This document shows, one piece after another, positions 53,847-61,491 of a DNA stretch of 64,000 nt. A program made the translations under genes and the position numbers. The notes under the pieces were generated by a model that worked only from the letters and a program-made list of their open reading frames with translations, did no database searches and had not been told where the DNA came from. The stretch is from Hephaestia sp. MAHUQ-44 (lineage in GTDB: Bacteria; Pseudomonadota; Alphaproteobacteria; Sphingomonadales; Sphingomonadaceae): assembly GCF_023806085.1 (NCBI RefSeq), contig NZ_JAMSLX010000001.1, positions 310,001-374,000 of the forward strand. The letters are read 5' to 3'. Within the stretch, counting starts at the first letter, position 1; the number at the start of each line of letters is the position of its first letter.

Positions 53847-54602
53847 CTGGACGCTCCATCGATCGCATTCGCCGCAGGCGCAGGCATGCTCGGCGGAGCG
53901 ATGAATGCGCTTGCCGGCGGCGGCACTTTCGCAACCTTGCCTGCTCTTATCGCATTGGGGTTGCCTGCTAATATTGCCAATGCGACGTCGAATGTCGCGT
54001 TGCTGCCGGGGGGTGTGGCGAGCGTGTGGGCGTTTCGCGACGAGATCGGGCCGGTCGGGGGGATTGCGCCGCGGCTGCTGATCGCGATCACATTGGTGAG
54101 CGCGATCGTCGGCTGCGTGCTGCTGGTGATGACGCCGACGCGCATGTTCGACGTCCTGATCCCCTGGTTGCTGCTGTTCGCCACGCTGGTACTCGCCTTC
54201 GGTCGGCGCGCGGCGGCCTGGCTGCACGAGCGCGTGACGATCGGGACGCGCACGCTGATCGCCGCGCAAACCGCGCTCAGCGTCTACGGCGGCTATTTCG
54301 GCGGCGGCCTGGGACTGATGACCACCGCCGTCTACGGGCTGCTCGCCGGGGTCGATCCGCGCGGGATGTTCGCCCAGCGCACGCTGATCCTTGCGATTTC
54401 AGGCGTCGCGGCGCTGATCGTGTTCGTGGCGACCGGGCTGGTCGACTGGGCATCGGCGATCCCGATGCTGCTCGGCGCGATCGTCGGCGGCTGGGTGGGG
54501 GCACGGCTGGGCCTTCTGCTGTCGGCCAACCTCGTGCGCGTCTGGACGCTGATCGTCTCGGTCGGCACCACGATCGTCTTTTTCTGGCGCGCCTACGGCT
54601 GA
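53847..54602 (+). CDS. TSUP (TauE/SafE) family membrane permease, CTG start
   Basis: A 251-aa membrane protein with about eight helices and the family's duplicated pattern: MLGGAMNALAGGGTFATLPALIALGLPANIANATSNVALLPGGVAS and SVYGGYFGGGLGLMTTAVYGLLAGVDPRGMFAQRTLILAISGVAALI. It probably exports sulfite or a sulfonate or moves another anion. The first ATG (53886) would cut into the first helix. CTG 53847, six bases after GGAGG (53836-53840) and three codons after an in-frame stop, restores the usual N-terminus (LDAPSIAFAAGAGM). No ATG, GTG or TTG lies between. Confidence 0.85.
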   Translation: MDAPSIAFAAGAGMLGGAMNALAGGGTFATLPALIALGLPANIANATSNVALLPGGVASVWAFRDEIGPVGGIAPRLLIAITLVSAIVGCVLLVMTPTRMFDVLIPWLLLFATLVLAFGRRAAAWLHERVTIGTRTLIAAQTALSVYGGYFGGGLGLMTTAVYGLLAGVDPRGMFAQRTLILAISGVAALIVFVATGLVDWASAIPMLLGAIVGGWVGARLGLLLSANLVRVWTLIVSVGTTIVFFWRAYG

Positions 54603-54704
54603 ATTTGCTTCAGTTGTGCTGAAGCAGGGGCCGGTGCCGCGATCCACGATAGTGGAATGTACCCCGGGCTGGCCTGTCGCACGCTGCGGGGCTATGCTGC
54701 GCCG

Positions 54705-55439
54705 ATGGACGGGCCCGCCGATGCGACGCCGACACTGCCTTCGCCAAGGGCGATCCGACGCCACGCGATCCCGACGCGGTTGTGGCATTGGATCAATGCG
54801 GTTGCAGTGTTCGTGCTGATCGGATCGGGGCTCGGCATCTCGAACGCCCACCCCCGGCTTTACTGGGGTGAATATGGCGCCAATTTCGATCACGCCTGGC
54901 TGAACCTGCCGCACTGGCCGGGCTGGCTCACCATTCCGGGGCATTACAATCTGGCGCTGTCGCGACGCTGGCATCTGTTTTTCGCGCTGGTGCTGGGCGG
55001 CGGCTTGCTGATCTTCGTGATGGTGAGTCTGATCAACCGCCATTTCCATCACCATCTGCGCGTGCGGCGTGACGAAATGGCGCCGCGCCACCTGTGGGGC
55101 GATGCGAAGGCGCATCTGGCGTTGCGGTTCCACGATCCGGCGCGGCCGGCGGCGTATAACACGCTCCAGAAACTGTCCTATATCGGCGCCATCTTCATCC
55201 TGCTGCCGCTGCTGGTGGTGAGCGGGCTCGCGCTGTCGCCGGGGATGGACGCGGCGTGGCCATGGCTCACCCAGATTTTCGGCGGACGCCAATCGGCGCG
55301 CTCGATCCATTTCATCGCGATGGCGGCAATGAGCGGATTCGTGATCGTCCATCTCGCGCTGGTGATCCTTGCCGGGCCGGTGAACGCGGTACGATCGATG
55401 ATCACCGGCTCGTGGCGCGTACCCGAGGAGCCGCTATGA
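54705..55439 (+). CDS. Membrane cytochrome b (cytochrome b561-like)
   Basis: A 244-aa di-heme b-type cytochrome with four to five helices and heme histidines at helix ends: RLWHWINAVAVFVLIGSG, RRWHLFFALVLGGGLLIF, SIHFIAMAAMSGFVIVHLALVI. It would pass electrons between the quinone pool and a periplasmic partner. Its stop overlaps the start of the molybdenum oxidoreductase gene (ATGA), which therefore is its likely partner, as in sulfite-oxidase-type and MsrPQ-type pairs. ATG 54705 is preferred over 54657. Confidence 0.9.
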   Translation: MDGPADATPTLPSPRAIRRHAIPTRLWHWINAVAVFVLIGSGLGISNAHPRLYWGEYGANFDHAWLNLPHWPGWLTIPGHYNLALSRRWHLFFALVLGGGLLIFVMVSLINRHFHHHLRVRRDEMAPRHLWGDAKAHLALRFHDPARPAAYNTLQKLSYIGAIFILLPLLVVSGLALSPGMDAAWPWLTQIFGGRQSARSIHFIAMAAMSGFVIVHLALVILAGPVNAVRSMITGSWRVPEEPL

Positions 55440-56194
55440 GCCCGCTCATCACCCGACGGCGGTTGGTGGTGGGCGGCGTGATCGGCGCGGGCGCGCTGCT
55501 CACCGGATGCGACCGCGCGATCGAGGTACCGGCGGTGCGCAAGATGCTGTTCGCGGGCGAGGATCTGCATCGCGGGTTGCAGCGCGCGCTGACCGACCGG
55601 CGCGCGCTGGCACGCGAATTCAGCGTGGCCGAGATGTCGCCGGTGTTCCGATCGAACGGCACGCGCGATCCGGGCACACCCGCTTATGCCGCGCTCGTGG
55701 CGGGCAAGTTCGTCGATTACCGGCTGACGGTGACGGGACTGGTCAACCGGCCGCTGGCGCTGAGCCTCGCGCAGCTGCGGTCGATGCCCACGCGCACCCA
55801 GATCACCCGGCACGATTGCGTCGAGGGCTGGAGCGCGATCGGCAAATGGCGCGGGCCGATGCTGGGCAATGTGCTCAAACTCGCGGATCTGCGCCGCGAC
55901 GCGCGTTATATCGTCTTCCACTGCGCGGACACGGTTGGGGGGAATCCTTATTACGAATCGATCGATCTGATCGATGCGTTTCACCCGCAGACGATTCTGG
56001 CGTGGGGGATGAACGATGCGCTGCTGAGCGTGCCGCATGGCGCGCCGGTGCGGCTGCGCGTCGAGCGCCAACTGGGCTATAAGCACGCCAAATATGTGAC
56101 GGGTATCGAAGCAGTGGCGAGCCTGGCCGGGATCGGGCAAGGCCGCGGCGGGCTTTGGGAGGATTACGGGTATGAATGGTATGCGGGCATCTGA
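55436..56194 (+). CDS. Tat-exported molybdopterin oxidoreductase (sulfite-oxidase fold)
   Basis: A 252-aa periplasmic enzyme with a twin-arginine signal (TRRRLVVGGVIGAGALLTGC; the cysteine may be a lipid anchor) and an oxidoreductase molybdopterin-binding domain. The molybdenum ligand cysteine is in RHDCVEGWSAIGKWRGPML (near residue 125). GGNPYYESIDL and PHGAPVRLRVERQLGYKHAKYVTGIE follow. It is shorter than SorA or MsrP. The substrate (sulfite, methionine sulfoxide or another S/N-oxide) is open. Next to a TSUP permease, a sulfur role is attractive. Confidence 0.9.
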   Translation: MSPLITRRRLVVGGVIGAGALLTGCDRAIEVPAVRKMLFAGEDLHRGLQRALTDRRALAREFSVAEMSPVFRSNGTRDPGTPAYAALVAGKFVDYRLTVTGLVNRPLALSLAQLRSMPTRTQITRHDCVEGWSAIGKWRGPMLGNVLKLADLRRDARYIVFHCADTVGGNPYYESIDLIDAFHPQTILAWGMNDALLSVPHGAPVRLRVERQLGYKHAKYVTGIEAVASLAGIGQGRGGLWEDYGYEWYAGI

Positions 56195-56312
56195 TTCGGC
56201 CCAGGACGGCCTGCAAATGGTGGCGCCTCGCGCTTCCGGTGCTCACGTACTGAAAGTACGCTGCGCTCCGGGTCACGCGGCACCACCATTTTCGACTCGC
56301 CCTGAGCCGAAT
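56194..56312. repeat. 119-bp nested imperfect palindrome
   Basis: Outer arms ATTCGGC / GCCGAAT (56194-56200, 56306-56312), middle arms AAATGGTGG / CCACCATTT (56215-56223, 56283-56291) and a centre CGTACT-GAA-AGTACG (56246-56260). It starts at the stop codon of the molybdenum enzyme gene and reaches to an alternative start codon of dapF. It would form a long hairpin in RNA or a cruciform, and may stop or protect the upstream transcript. Confidence 0.8.
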
Positions 56313-56328
56313 GCGGATTGGTACTGAG

Positions 56329-57276
56329 ATGCGGTTCGATTTCGTCGTCTGTCAGGGATCGGGCAACGACTTTCCGCTGATCGACGCGCGCGGGATTGCG
56401 CTCGACGATACGATCTGGGCGGGGGTGGCGCGCGCGCTGGCCGACCGCGCGGGGCCGGTGGGCGGCGACGGGTTGCTACTGCTGACCGACAGCGACGCGC
56501 ATCATGCGTTCGGAATGCGGATGTTCAATTCGGACGGATCGGAGGCCGAGACGTGCCTCAACGGGCTGCGCTGCGTGGCGCGCGCGGGGTTCGAGGCATT
56601 GGGAATCGACCGCGCCAGCGTGCGGCTCAAGACCTCGACCGCCGAAGTATCGCGCGACGCCGCGATCGCGCCGGGCGTGACCACGATCCGCGAGGTGGCC
56701 GGGCCGGCCGACCTCGATGTCGGGCGCTGGCTGGTGACCGGGAACCATGAGAACGTCCAGCGGCCGATCCCCGGCCTGCCCACCGGCCGAGCGTTCACCG
56801 CGGTGGCGATGCCCAACCCGCATCTGATCGCGTTCGTCGACGAGATCGACGAGGACGAACTGAGCATGGTCGGCCGGTTCGCCGAAACCGCGCCGCCGCT
56901 GCTACCCGAACGCGCCAATGTGAGCTTCGTCGAGTTGCGCGGGCCCGACACGCTGTTCGTTCGCACCTTCGAACGCGGCGTGGGGCTGACCGACAGCTGC
57001 GGCAGCGCGATGGCGGCGTCGGTCTTCGCCGCGTGCCTTGCGGGGCGCACCGATTTCGGGCGCGAGCTGACCGTGCTCAACCGCGGCGGGCTGGTGCGCG
57101 GGCAGGCCGAGGCCGACGGGATGGTACGCCTGTCCGGCAATGCGACCTGGGACTGGGCGGGTTCGGCCGAGGTCGATGCCGCGACGGGGATCGCGGGCGC
57201 GGTCGAGGTCGCGCGGCATTATAATGACGAGATCGCGGCCTGGGCGGTGGTGGCGGACCGGGCCGTCGCGGGGTGA
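56329..57276 (+). CDS. dapF: Diaminopimelate epimerase-like protein, divergent
   Basis: A 315-aa DapF-family epimerase (interconverts LL- and meso-diaminopimelate for lysine and peptidoglycan). The fold signatures are present but altered: CQGSGNDFPLIDAR (usually H-G-x-GNDF), FNSDGSEAETCLNGLRCVA (the first catalytic Cys is kept, but MCGNGxRC has become TCLNGLRC), and ERGVGLTDSCGSAMAAS (second Cys kept, ACGTG become SCGSA). Both catalytic cysteines remain, so activity is possible. It may be the housekeeping enzyme or a paralogue with another substrate. ATG 56311 in frame lies in the palindrome. Confidence 0.85.
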   Translation: MRFDFVVCQGSGNDFPLIDARGIALDDTIWAGVARALADRAGPVGGDGLLLLTDSDAHHAFGMRMFNSDGSEAETCLNGLRCVARAGFEALGIDRASVRLKTSTAEVSRDAAIAPGVTTIREVAGPADLDVGRWLVTGNHENVQRPIPGLPTGRAFTAVAMPNPHLIAFVDEIDEDELSMVGRFAETAPPLLPERANVSFVELRGPDTLFVRTFERGVGLTDSCGSAMAASVFAACLAGRTDFGRELTVLNRGGLVRGQAEADGMVRLSGNATWDWAGSAEVDAATGIAGAVEVARHYNDEIAAWAVVADRAVAG

Positions 57277-57296
57277 GCGAAGCGCTTGGGGCGATA

Positions 57297-57349
57297 CCCC
57301 TCCACCATCGGCTTTGCCGATGGTCCCCCTCCCCGTGCCGGGGAGGTAT
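57297..57349. repeat. Double-hairpin repeat, copy 1 of 3
   Basis: ACCATCGGC-TTT-GCCGATGGT (57304-57324) followed by CTCCCCG-TGC-CGGGGAG (57329-57345), bounded by CCCCTCC and GTAT. The copies at 61492 and 62689 keep the second hairpin unchanged while the first has 10 and 8 base pairs. It lies between dapF and the GTA promoter. Confidence 0.88.
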
Positions 57350-57383
57350 CAGAAAGCAATATAACCAAATAGGATAAAATAGC

Positions 57384-57412
57384 TTGACATCGTCACGCTG
57401 ATCTGGCACATA
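57384..57412 (+). promoter_or_regulatory. Promoter of the GTA head cluster
   Basis: A perfect TTGACA (57384-57389), 17 bp, then CACATA (57407-57412; CATATC one or two bases on also fits), within an AT-rich island (57351-57415) that stands out from its surroundings. It is about 90 bp upstream of the first GTA gene. In R. capsulatus the GTA cluster is transcribed as one operon under the activator GafA; whether the same holds here is inference. Confidence 0.6.
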
Positions 57413-57435
57413 TCGGGAACACTGAGAAATTGCGA

Positions 57436-57472
57436 ATCGGGCCGGGGCAACGCGTGTTGCCGCCGGCCCGAT
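57436..57472 (+). promoter_or_regulatory. Leader hairpin of the GTA transcript
   Basis: ATCGGGCCGG-GGCAAC / GTTGCC-G-CCGGCCCGAT: 16 base pairs with one bulged G (57462) and a GCGT loop, between the promoter and the ribosome-binding site of the first gene. No T-run follows (GCGTTTCGGAAAAAG), so it is not a plain terminator. It could block or delay read-through or guard the mRNA 5' end. Confidence 0.7.
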
Positions 57473-57501
57473 GCGTTTCGGAAAAAGAAGCGAGGACGAG
57501 G

Positions 57502-58041
57502 ATGGCGGATGCAACCAAGATTGCCGGCAGCCGCAACCGGGCAGTCCAGATCCGGAACCGGCGCCGCGATGGCTTTACCGCACAGGCGCGGCAGACCTTC
57601 CTCGATACGCTCGCCGCGACGTGCAACGTCACGGCATCGGCCAAGGCTGCGGGCGTCACGGTCGCGACCTGTTATTGGCAGCGCAAGCGTATACCCGAGT
57701 TCGCGCTGGCGTGGCAGGAGGCACTGTCGATCGGGTATGAGCGACTCGAAGCCGCGCTGCTCGAATATGTTATCGCGCGGGTTGCCACGGACCGGATCGA
57801 CCCGACGGCGGCCGATCCCACCGCGATCAAAGACAGCGTGGTGACGGCACTGGAGAACCGGACGGTCTCGATCGCCGAGCTGCAATTCGCGCTGATGCTG
57901 CTCAACCGCCACGAGGCCGGCGCGCAAGGGCGCGCGGTATCGCGCAAGGGGACCAAACGCGCGAGCGCCGCCGAGACCGATGCGGCGCTGACGCGCAAGC
58001 TCGACGCGCTCGCACGTCAGATGGCGTCGCATGGCAGATGA
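57502..58041 (+). CDS. GTA terminase small subunit-like protein (g1 position)
   Basis: A 179-aa DNA-binding protein with a helix-turn-helix near the N-terminus (FLDTLAATCNVTASAKAAGVTVATCYWQRKRIPEFALAWQEAL) and helical C-terminus. It lies directly before the large terminase and overlaps it by 11 bp, the place of g1, the small terminase of R. capsulatus GTA. It would guide packaging of host DNA. GCGAGGACGAGG serves as ribosome-binding site before ATG 57502. Confidence 0.82.
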   Translation: MADATKIAGSRNRAVQIRNRRRDGFTAQARQTFLDTLAATCNVTASAKAAGVTVATCYWQRKRIPEFALAWQEALSIGYERLEAALLEYVIARVATDRIDPTAADPTAIKDSVVTALENRTVSIAELQFALMLLNRHEAGAQGRAVSRKGTKRASAAETDAALTRKLDALARQMASHGR

Positions 58042-59344
58042 GGCGCGCAACAACCCCATCCGCCGGCTGGCCGCGCTACCGCCCCCATGGCGCGCCCGCG
58101 CGCTTGCCGATCTGACGCTGGAACAGCAACGCGAACTGGCGGCGCGCTGGCAGGCATGGGCGCATCCGGGACAAATCGCGCCCGAAGGCAACTGGCGCGT
58201 GTGGTTGATCCGCGCCGGCCGCGGCTTCGGCAAGACGCGCGCGGGCGCCGAATGGGTGACCGGCTTCGCGCGCGACAACAAGCACGCCCGGATCGCGCTG
58301 GTGGGGGCGACCGCCGAGGATGTGCGCAGCGTGATGATCGAAGGGCCGAGCGGGCTGATCGCGGTGGCGGCGGACGACGAGCCGGTGACATGGCGTAGCG
58401 CGGCGCACGAATTGCGCTTTGCCTCGGGCGCCAAAGCGTTCGTCTATTCGGCCGCCGCGCCCGAGAAATTGCGCGGGCCCGAGCACGATCTCGCCTGGTG
58501 CGACGAACTGGCCAAATGGCGATATGGCGACGCGGCGTGGGACAATCTGATGCTGGGAATGCGGCTGGGCGATGCCCCGCGCGTGCTGGTGACGACGACG
58601 CCGCGGCCGGTGGCACTGCTCAGGCGGATCATAGCCGACCGCGCGACGGTGGAGACGCGGGGGCGCACGCAGGACAATCCGCATCTGCCCGCGAGTTTCG
58701 TCGCGGCGATGGAGGAAACATACGGCGGCACCCGGCTGGGGCGGCAGGAACTCGATGGCGAACTGATCGACGATGTGGCGGGCGCCTTGTGGTCGCGCGA
58801 CCTGATCGAGCGGTGCCGGGTGGCGGCGGTGCCCGAGCTGGTGCGCGTGGTGGTGGGGGTCGATCCGCCGGCCGGGATCGGCGGCGATGCGTGCGGGATC
58901 GTCGCTTTGGGGCTGGGACGCAACGACCATGGCTATGTGATCGACGATGCGAGCGTGGCGGGCGCGACCCCCGAAGGCTGGGCGCAGGCGGTGGCGGCGT
59001 GCGCGGCACGGCATCGGGCCGACCGCGTGATCGCCGAGGCCAACCAGGGCGGCGCGATGGTGATGGCGGTGCTGACCGCCGCCGATGCGGGGCTGCCGGT
59101 GACGCTGGTTCATGCCAGTCGAGGCAAGGCGGCGCGCGCCGAGCCGGTGGCGACACTCTATGAGGGCGGCAAGATGCACCATGCCGGGGCGTTCGCCGCG
59201 CTGGAGGATGAATTGTGCGGGCTGATCGCGGGCGGCGGCTATGAAGGGCCGGGCCGATCGCCCGATCGGGCGGATGCTTTGGTGTGGGCGGCGAGCGAAT
59301 TGATGCTCGGGCGACGCGGGCGGGCGCGGGTGCTGGGGTTGTGA
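58031..59344 (+). CDS. GTA/phage terminase large subunit
   Basis: The DNA-packaging motor (437 aa). ATPase half: Walker A-like RAGRGFGKTRAGAEWV (near residue 60) and Walker B DLAWCDELAKW. Nuclease half (RNase H-like): VVVGVDPPAGIGGDACGIVALG (first Asp), VIAEANQGGAMV (second acid), DRADALVWA (last Asp). It is the size of GTA g2. In GTAs the enzyme fills heads with host DNA by a headful mechanism. Confidence 0.93.
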   Translation: MADEARNNPIRRLAALPPPWRARALADLTLEQQRELAARWQAWAHPGQIAPEGNWRVWLIRAGRGFGKTRAGAEWVTGFARDNKHARIALVGATAEDVRSVMIEGPSGLIAVAADDEPVTWRSAAHELRFASGAKAFVYSAAAPEKLRGPEHDLAWCDELAKWRYGDAAWDNLMLGMRLGDAPRVLVTTTPRPVALLRRIIADRATVETRGRTQDNPHLPASFVAAMEETYGGTRLGRQELDGELIDDVAGALWSRDLIERCRVAAVPELVRVVVGVDPPAGIGGDACGIVALGLGRNDHGYVIDDASVAGATPEGWAQAVAACAARHRADRVIAEANQGGAMVMAVLTAADAGLPVTLVHASRGKAARAEPVATLYEGGKMHHAGAFAALEDELCGLIAGGGYEGPGRSPDRADALVWAASELMLGRRGRARVLGL

Positions 59345-59569
59345 GCCGGGCGCGGCCGCATTGCGGGCACGCGCGCCAACGGCCTTCGCAGCGGCCGCAG
59401 GTTCGGCCGGGGCGGCCGGCGTAAGATCGGGGCGTGCACGAAGGAGAACGGCCCTTCGACAAGCTCAGGGCGAACGGTTCGGATTCGGTGCGGGGCGTTC
59501 TCGCGGTCGCGGCGCGCCGGCAAGCCTTTTCCTCTCCCGGCGGGAGAGACGGATTTCGGGAGAATTGCT
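59345..59569 (+). other. 225-bp gap between terminase and portal genes
   Basis: No gene. It holds the 30-bp repeat copy at 59448-59477 and CTCTCCCGGCGGGAGAG (59532-59548), a 7-bp hairpin with a 3-nt loop that lies just before the portal gene ribosome-binding site GGGAG. GTA genes are usually tightly packed, so this gap was probably opened by repeat insertion. Confidence 0.6.
59448..59477. repeat. Short palindromic repeat, copy 2 of 2
   Basis: The same 30 bases as 53808-53837 in the same orientation, here inside the GTA cluster between the terminase and portal genes. Confidence 0.85.
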
Positions 59570-60682
59570 TTGAAGCTTTTCGGCTGGAAAGCGGCTGCGC
59601 GCGATGGCGCGCGGCCTGCTCTGTCGCGTGGCGGTAGCGGTGTGACGATGCTCGGCGACTGGCCGCGCAGTTACGAAGCGATGGTGCGCGAGGCTTATTG
59701 CGAGAATGCGGTCGCGCAGCGCGCGGTGCGGCTGGTGAGCGAGAGCGTATCGGCGGTGCCGGTGACCGCGTCCGAGCCCGCGCTGGCGCGGCTGATCGCC
59801 GAGCGGAGCGGCGGGCAGCCGCTGACCGAGACGATCGCGGCGCATCTGCTGCTCCACGGCAATGCCTATGTGCAGGTGCTGGGCGATGGCGCGGGCGGGA
59901 TCGCCGAATTGTTCGCGCTGCGCCCCGAGCGGGTGTCGGTCGAGGCCGATGCCAGCGGCTGGCCAGCGGCGTACCGATACCGCGTCGGCGACCGCGTGAC
60001 GCGGTTGATGGCGCAAGCGCCGCAGCCCGAGGTGATCCACCTCAAGACCTTCCACCCGAGCGACGACCATTATGGGCTCGGCTGTCTGGGCGCGGCGGCG
60101 GGGCCGGTGGCGATCCACAACGCCGCGACGCGCTGGGCCAAGGCACTGCTCGACAATGCGGCGCGGCCGTCGGGAGCGCTGGTCTACGATCCGGGTGACG
60201 GATCGAGCCTGTCCGCCGACCAGTTCAAACGGTTGCGCGAGGAGATGGAGGCCGGGTTTGCCGGCGCCGGCAATGCCGGGCGGCCGATGCTGCTCGAAGG
60301 CGGGCTCAAATGGCAGGCGCTGTCACTGAGCCCGGCCGATATGGATTTCGCCGCGACCAAGGCGGCCGCCGCGCGCGAGATTGCGCTCGCCTTCGGGGTG
60401 CCGCCGATGCTGCTCGGGCTGCCGGGCGACAATACCTATGCCAATTACAAGGAAGCCAATCGCGCCTTGTGGCGGCTCGCGGTGCTGCCGCTGGCGCAGA
60501 CGATTCTGGGCGGGATCGCCGAGGCGCTGGACGGCTGGTTCGCGGGCGCGGCGCTGGCGGTCGATCTCGATCAGGTGCCGGCGCTGTCGGAGGATCGCGA
60601 GCGGTTGTGGGCGCGGGTGTCGGCCGCTGACTTTCTTAGCCCCGACGAGAAGCGGGCGATGCTGGGGATCGACCCGCGCTGA
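59570..60682 (+). CDS. HK97-family portal protein (GTA g3)
   Basis: Forms the 12-membered ring at one head vertex through which DNA enters. The 370-aa product begins from TTG 59570 behind GGGAGAATTGC and has the portal pattern: WPRSYEAMVREAYCENAVAQRAVRLVSESVSAVPV, LHGNAYVQVLGDGAGGIAELFALRPERVSVE, FHPSDDHYGLGCLGAAAGPVAIHNAATRW, FGVPPMLLGLPGDNTYANYKEANRALWRLAVLPL. Size fits the GTA portal. Confidence 0.92.
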   Translation: MKLFGWKAAARDGARPALSRGGSGVTMLGDWPRSYEAMVREAYCENAVAQRAVRLVSESVSAVPVTASEPALARLIAERSGGQPLTETIAAHLLLHGNAYVQVLGDGAGGIAELFALRPERVSVEADASGWPAAYRYRVGDRVTRLMAQAPQPEVIHLKTFHPSDDHYGLGCLGAAAGPVAIHNAATRWAKALLDNAARPSGALVYDPGDGSSLSADQFKRLREEMEAGFAGAGNAGRPMLLEGGLKWQALSLSPADMDFAATKAAAAREIALAFGVPPMLLGLPGDNTYANYKEANRALWRLAVLPLAQTILGGIAEALDGWFAGAALAVDLDQVPALSEDRERLWARVSAADFLSPDEKRAMLGIDPR

Positions 60683-60712
60683 GCGCGGCGGCGCACCAGG
60701 AGGATCGACACG

Positions 60713-61021
60713 ATGAACGACAACAAGGTGCTGGCGCAATTGCTGGCGCAGGCCGAGGGCGTGCGCGGCGACCTGGCGACGCTGCGCGCGATCGTCGAGG
60801 AAGCGGGCGAACTGGGTGCGATGCGCGCGCTCGCCCGGCTCGGGCTGGGTGACGACAATGCGCCTAGCGATGTCGCCGAGTTGCGCGAGCTGCTGGGCGC
60901 GTGGCGCGATGCCAAGCGATCGGCGTGGAAGGCGCTGGTAGGCTGGCTGGTGCGGCTGGCGAGCGTGCTCATCCTTGCCGGGCTCGCGGTGAAGCTGGGG
61001 TTTTGGGACTGGATCAAGTGA
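60713..61021 (+). CDS. Small membrane protein of GTA clusters (g3.5 position; DUF6127-like)
   Basis: A 102-aa protein: a helical N-terminal part (LLAQAEGVRGDLATLRAIVEEAGELGAMRALARLGLGDDNAPSDVAELRELLGAWRDAKRSAWKALV) and one membrane helix (LVRLASVLILAGLAVKLGFW). It stands between portal and protease like g3.5 of the R. capsulatus GTA. Role unknown. AGGAGG lies nine bases before the ATG. Its stop overlaps the start of the protease gene (GTGA). Confidence 0.85.
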   Translation: MNDNKVLAQLLAQAEGVRGDLATLRAIVEEAGELGAMRALARLGLGDDNAPSDVAELRELLGAWRDAKRSAWKALVGWLVRLASVLILAGLAVKLGFWDWIK

Positions 61022-61458
61022 GGGAGCGCGACCGAGCGAGCGCTGGCGCGCTCGCACCCACCCCCGGCCCCTCCCTTGCAGGGAGGGGAGTCAGATTTGC
61101 GGGCTATGCGGCGGTGTTCGATCGGGTCGATCGCGGCGGCGACGTGGTGCGCGCGGGCGCGTTCGGGGTGCTGCCCGAGGCGGTGCCGCTGCTGTGGCAG
61201 CATGGCGGCGCGCCGGTGGGGGTGATCGAGCGGATCGGCGTGGATACGCGCGGGCTCAGGGTGATCGGGCGGGTGACGCAGCCGCGGCTGACCGCGCTGG
61301 TCAAGGCGGGCGCGGTGGGCGGGCTGTCGTTCGGCTATCGCGTCAAGGCCACGCGCGTCGGGCGGGTGCGCGAGCTGACCGCGATCGAGCTGGTCGAGGT
61401 GAGCCTGGTCGCGCAGCCGATGCAGCCGCTGGCGCGGGTGCATGCGGTTCAGGGCTGA
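61018..61458 (+). CDS. HK97-family prohead protease (GTA g4) with repeat-derived N-terminus
   Basis: Cuts the capsid scaffold domain during head maturation. A 146-aa product from GTG 61018. The family domain begins VRFAGYAAVFDRVDRGGDVVRAGAFG (about residue 25), with the catalytic His in LLWQHGGAPVG and Ser in GGLSFGYRV, and ends TAIELVEVSLVAQPMQPLARVHAV. The first 24 residues (VRERDRASAGALAPTPGPSLAGRG) derive from a GC-rich repeat whose hairpin CCCCTCCC-TTGCA-GGGAGGGG is at 61068-61088. No other start codon lies before the domain, so the repeat seems to be translated. Confidence 0.85.
   Translation: MRERDRASAGALAPTPGPSLAGRGVRFAGYAAVFDRVDRGGDVVRAGAFGVLPEAVPLLWQHGGAPVGVIERIGVDTRGLRVIGRVTQPRLTALVKAGAVGGLSFGYRVKATRVGRVRELTAIELVEVSLVAQPMQPLARVHAVQG
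61068..61088. repeat. GC-rich hairpin repeat within the prohead protease gene
   Basis: CCCCTCCC-TTGCA-GGGAGGGG, perfect 8-bp stem, preceded by CCCCCGG. It resembles in style the CTCCCC-type hairpins of the double-hairpin repeat family. It is inside the open frame of the protease, just before the conserved domain. Confidence 0.7.
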
Positions 61459-61491
61459 CAACGCGATCGAGACGGGAGCGCGTGCGGCGTT

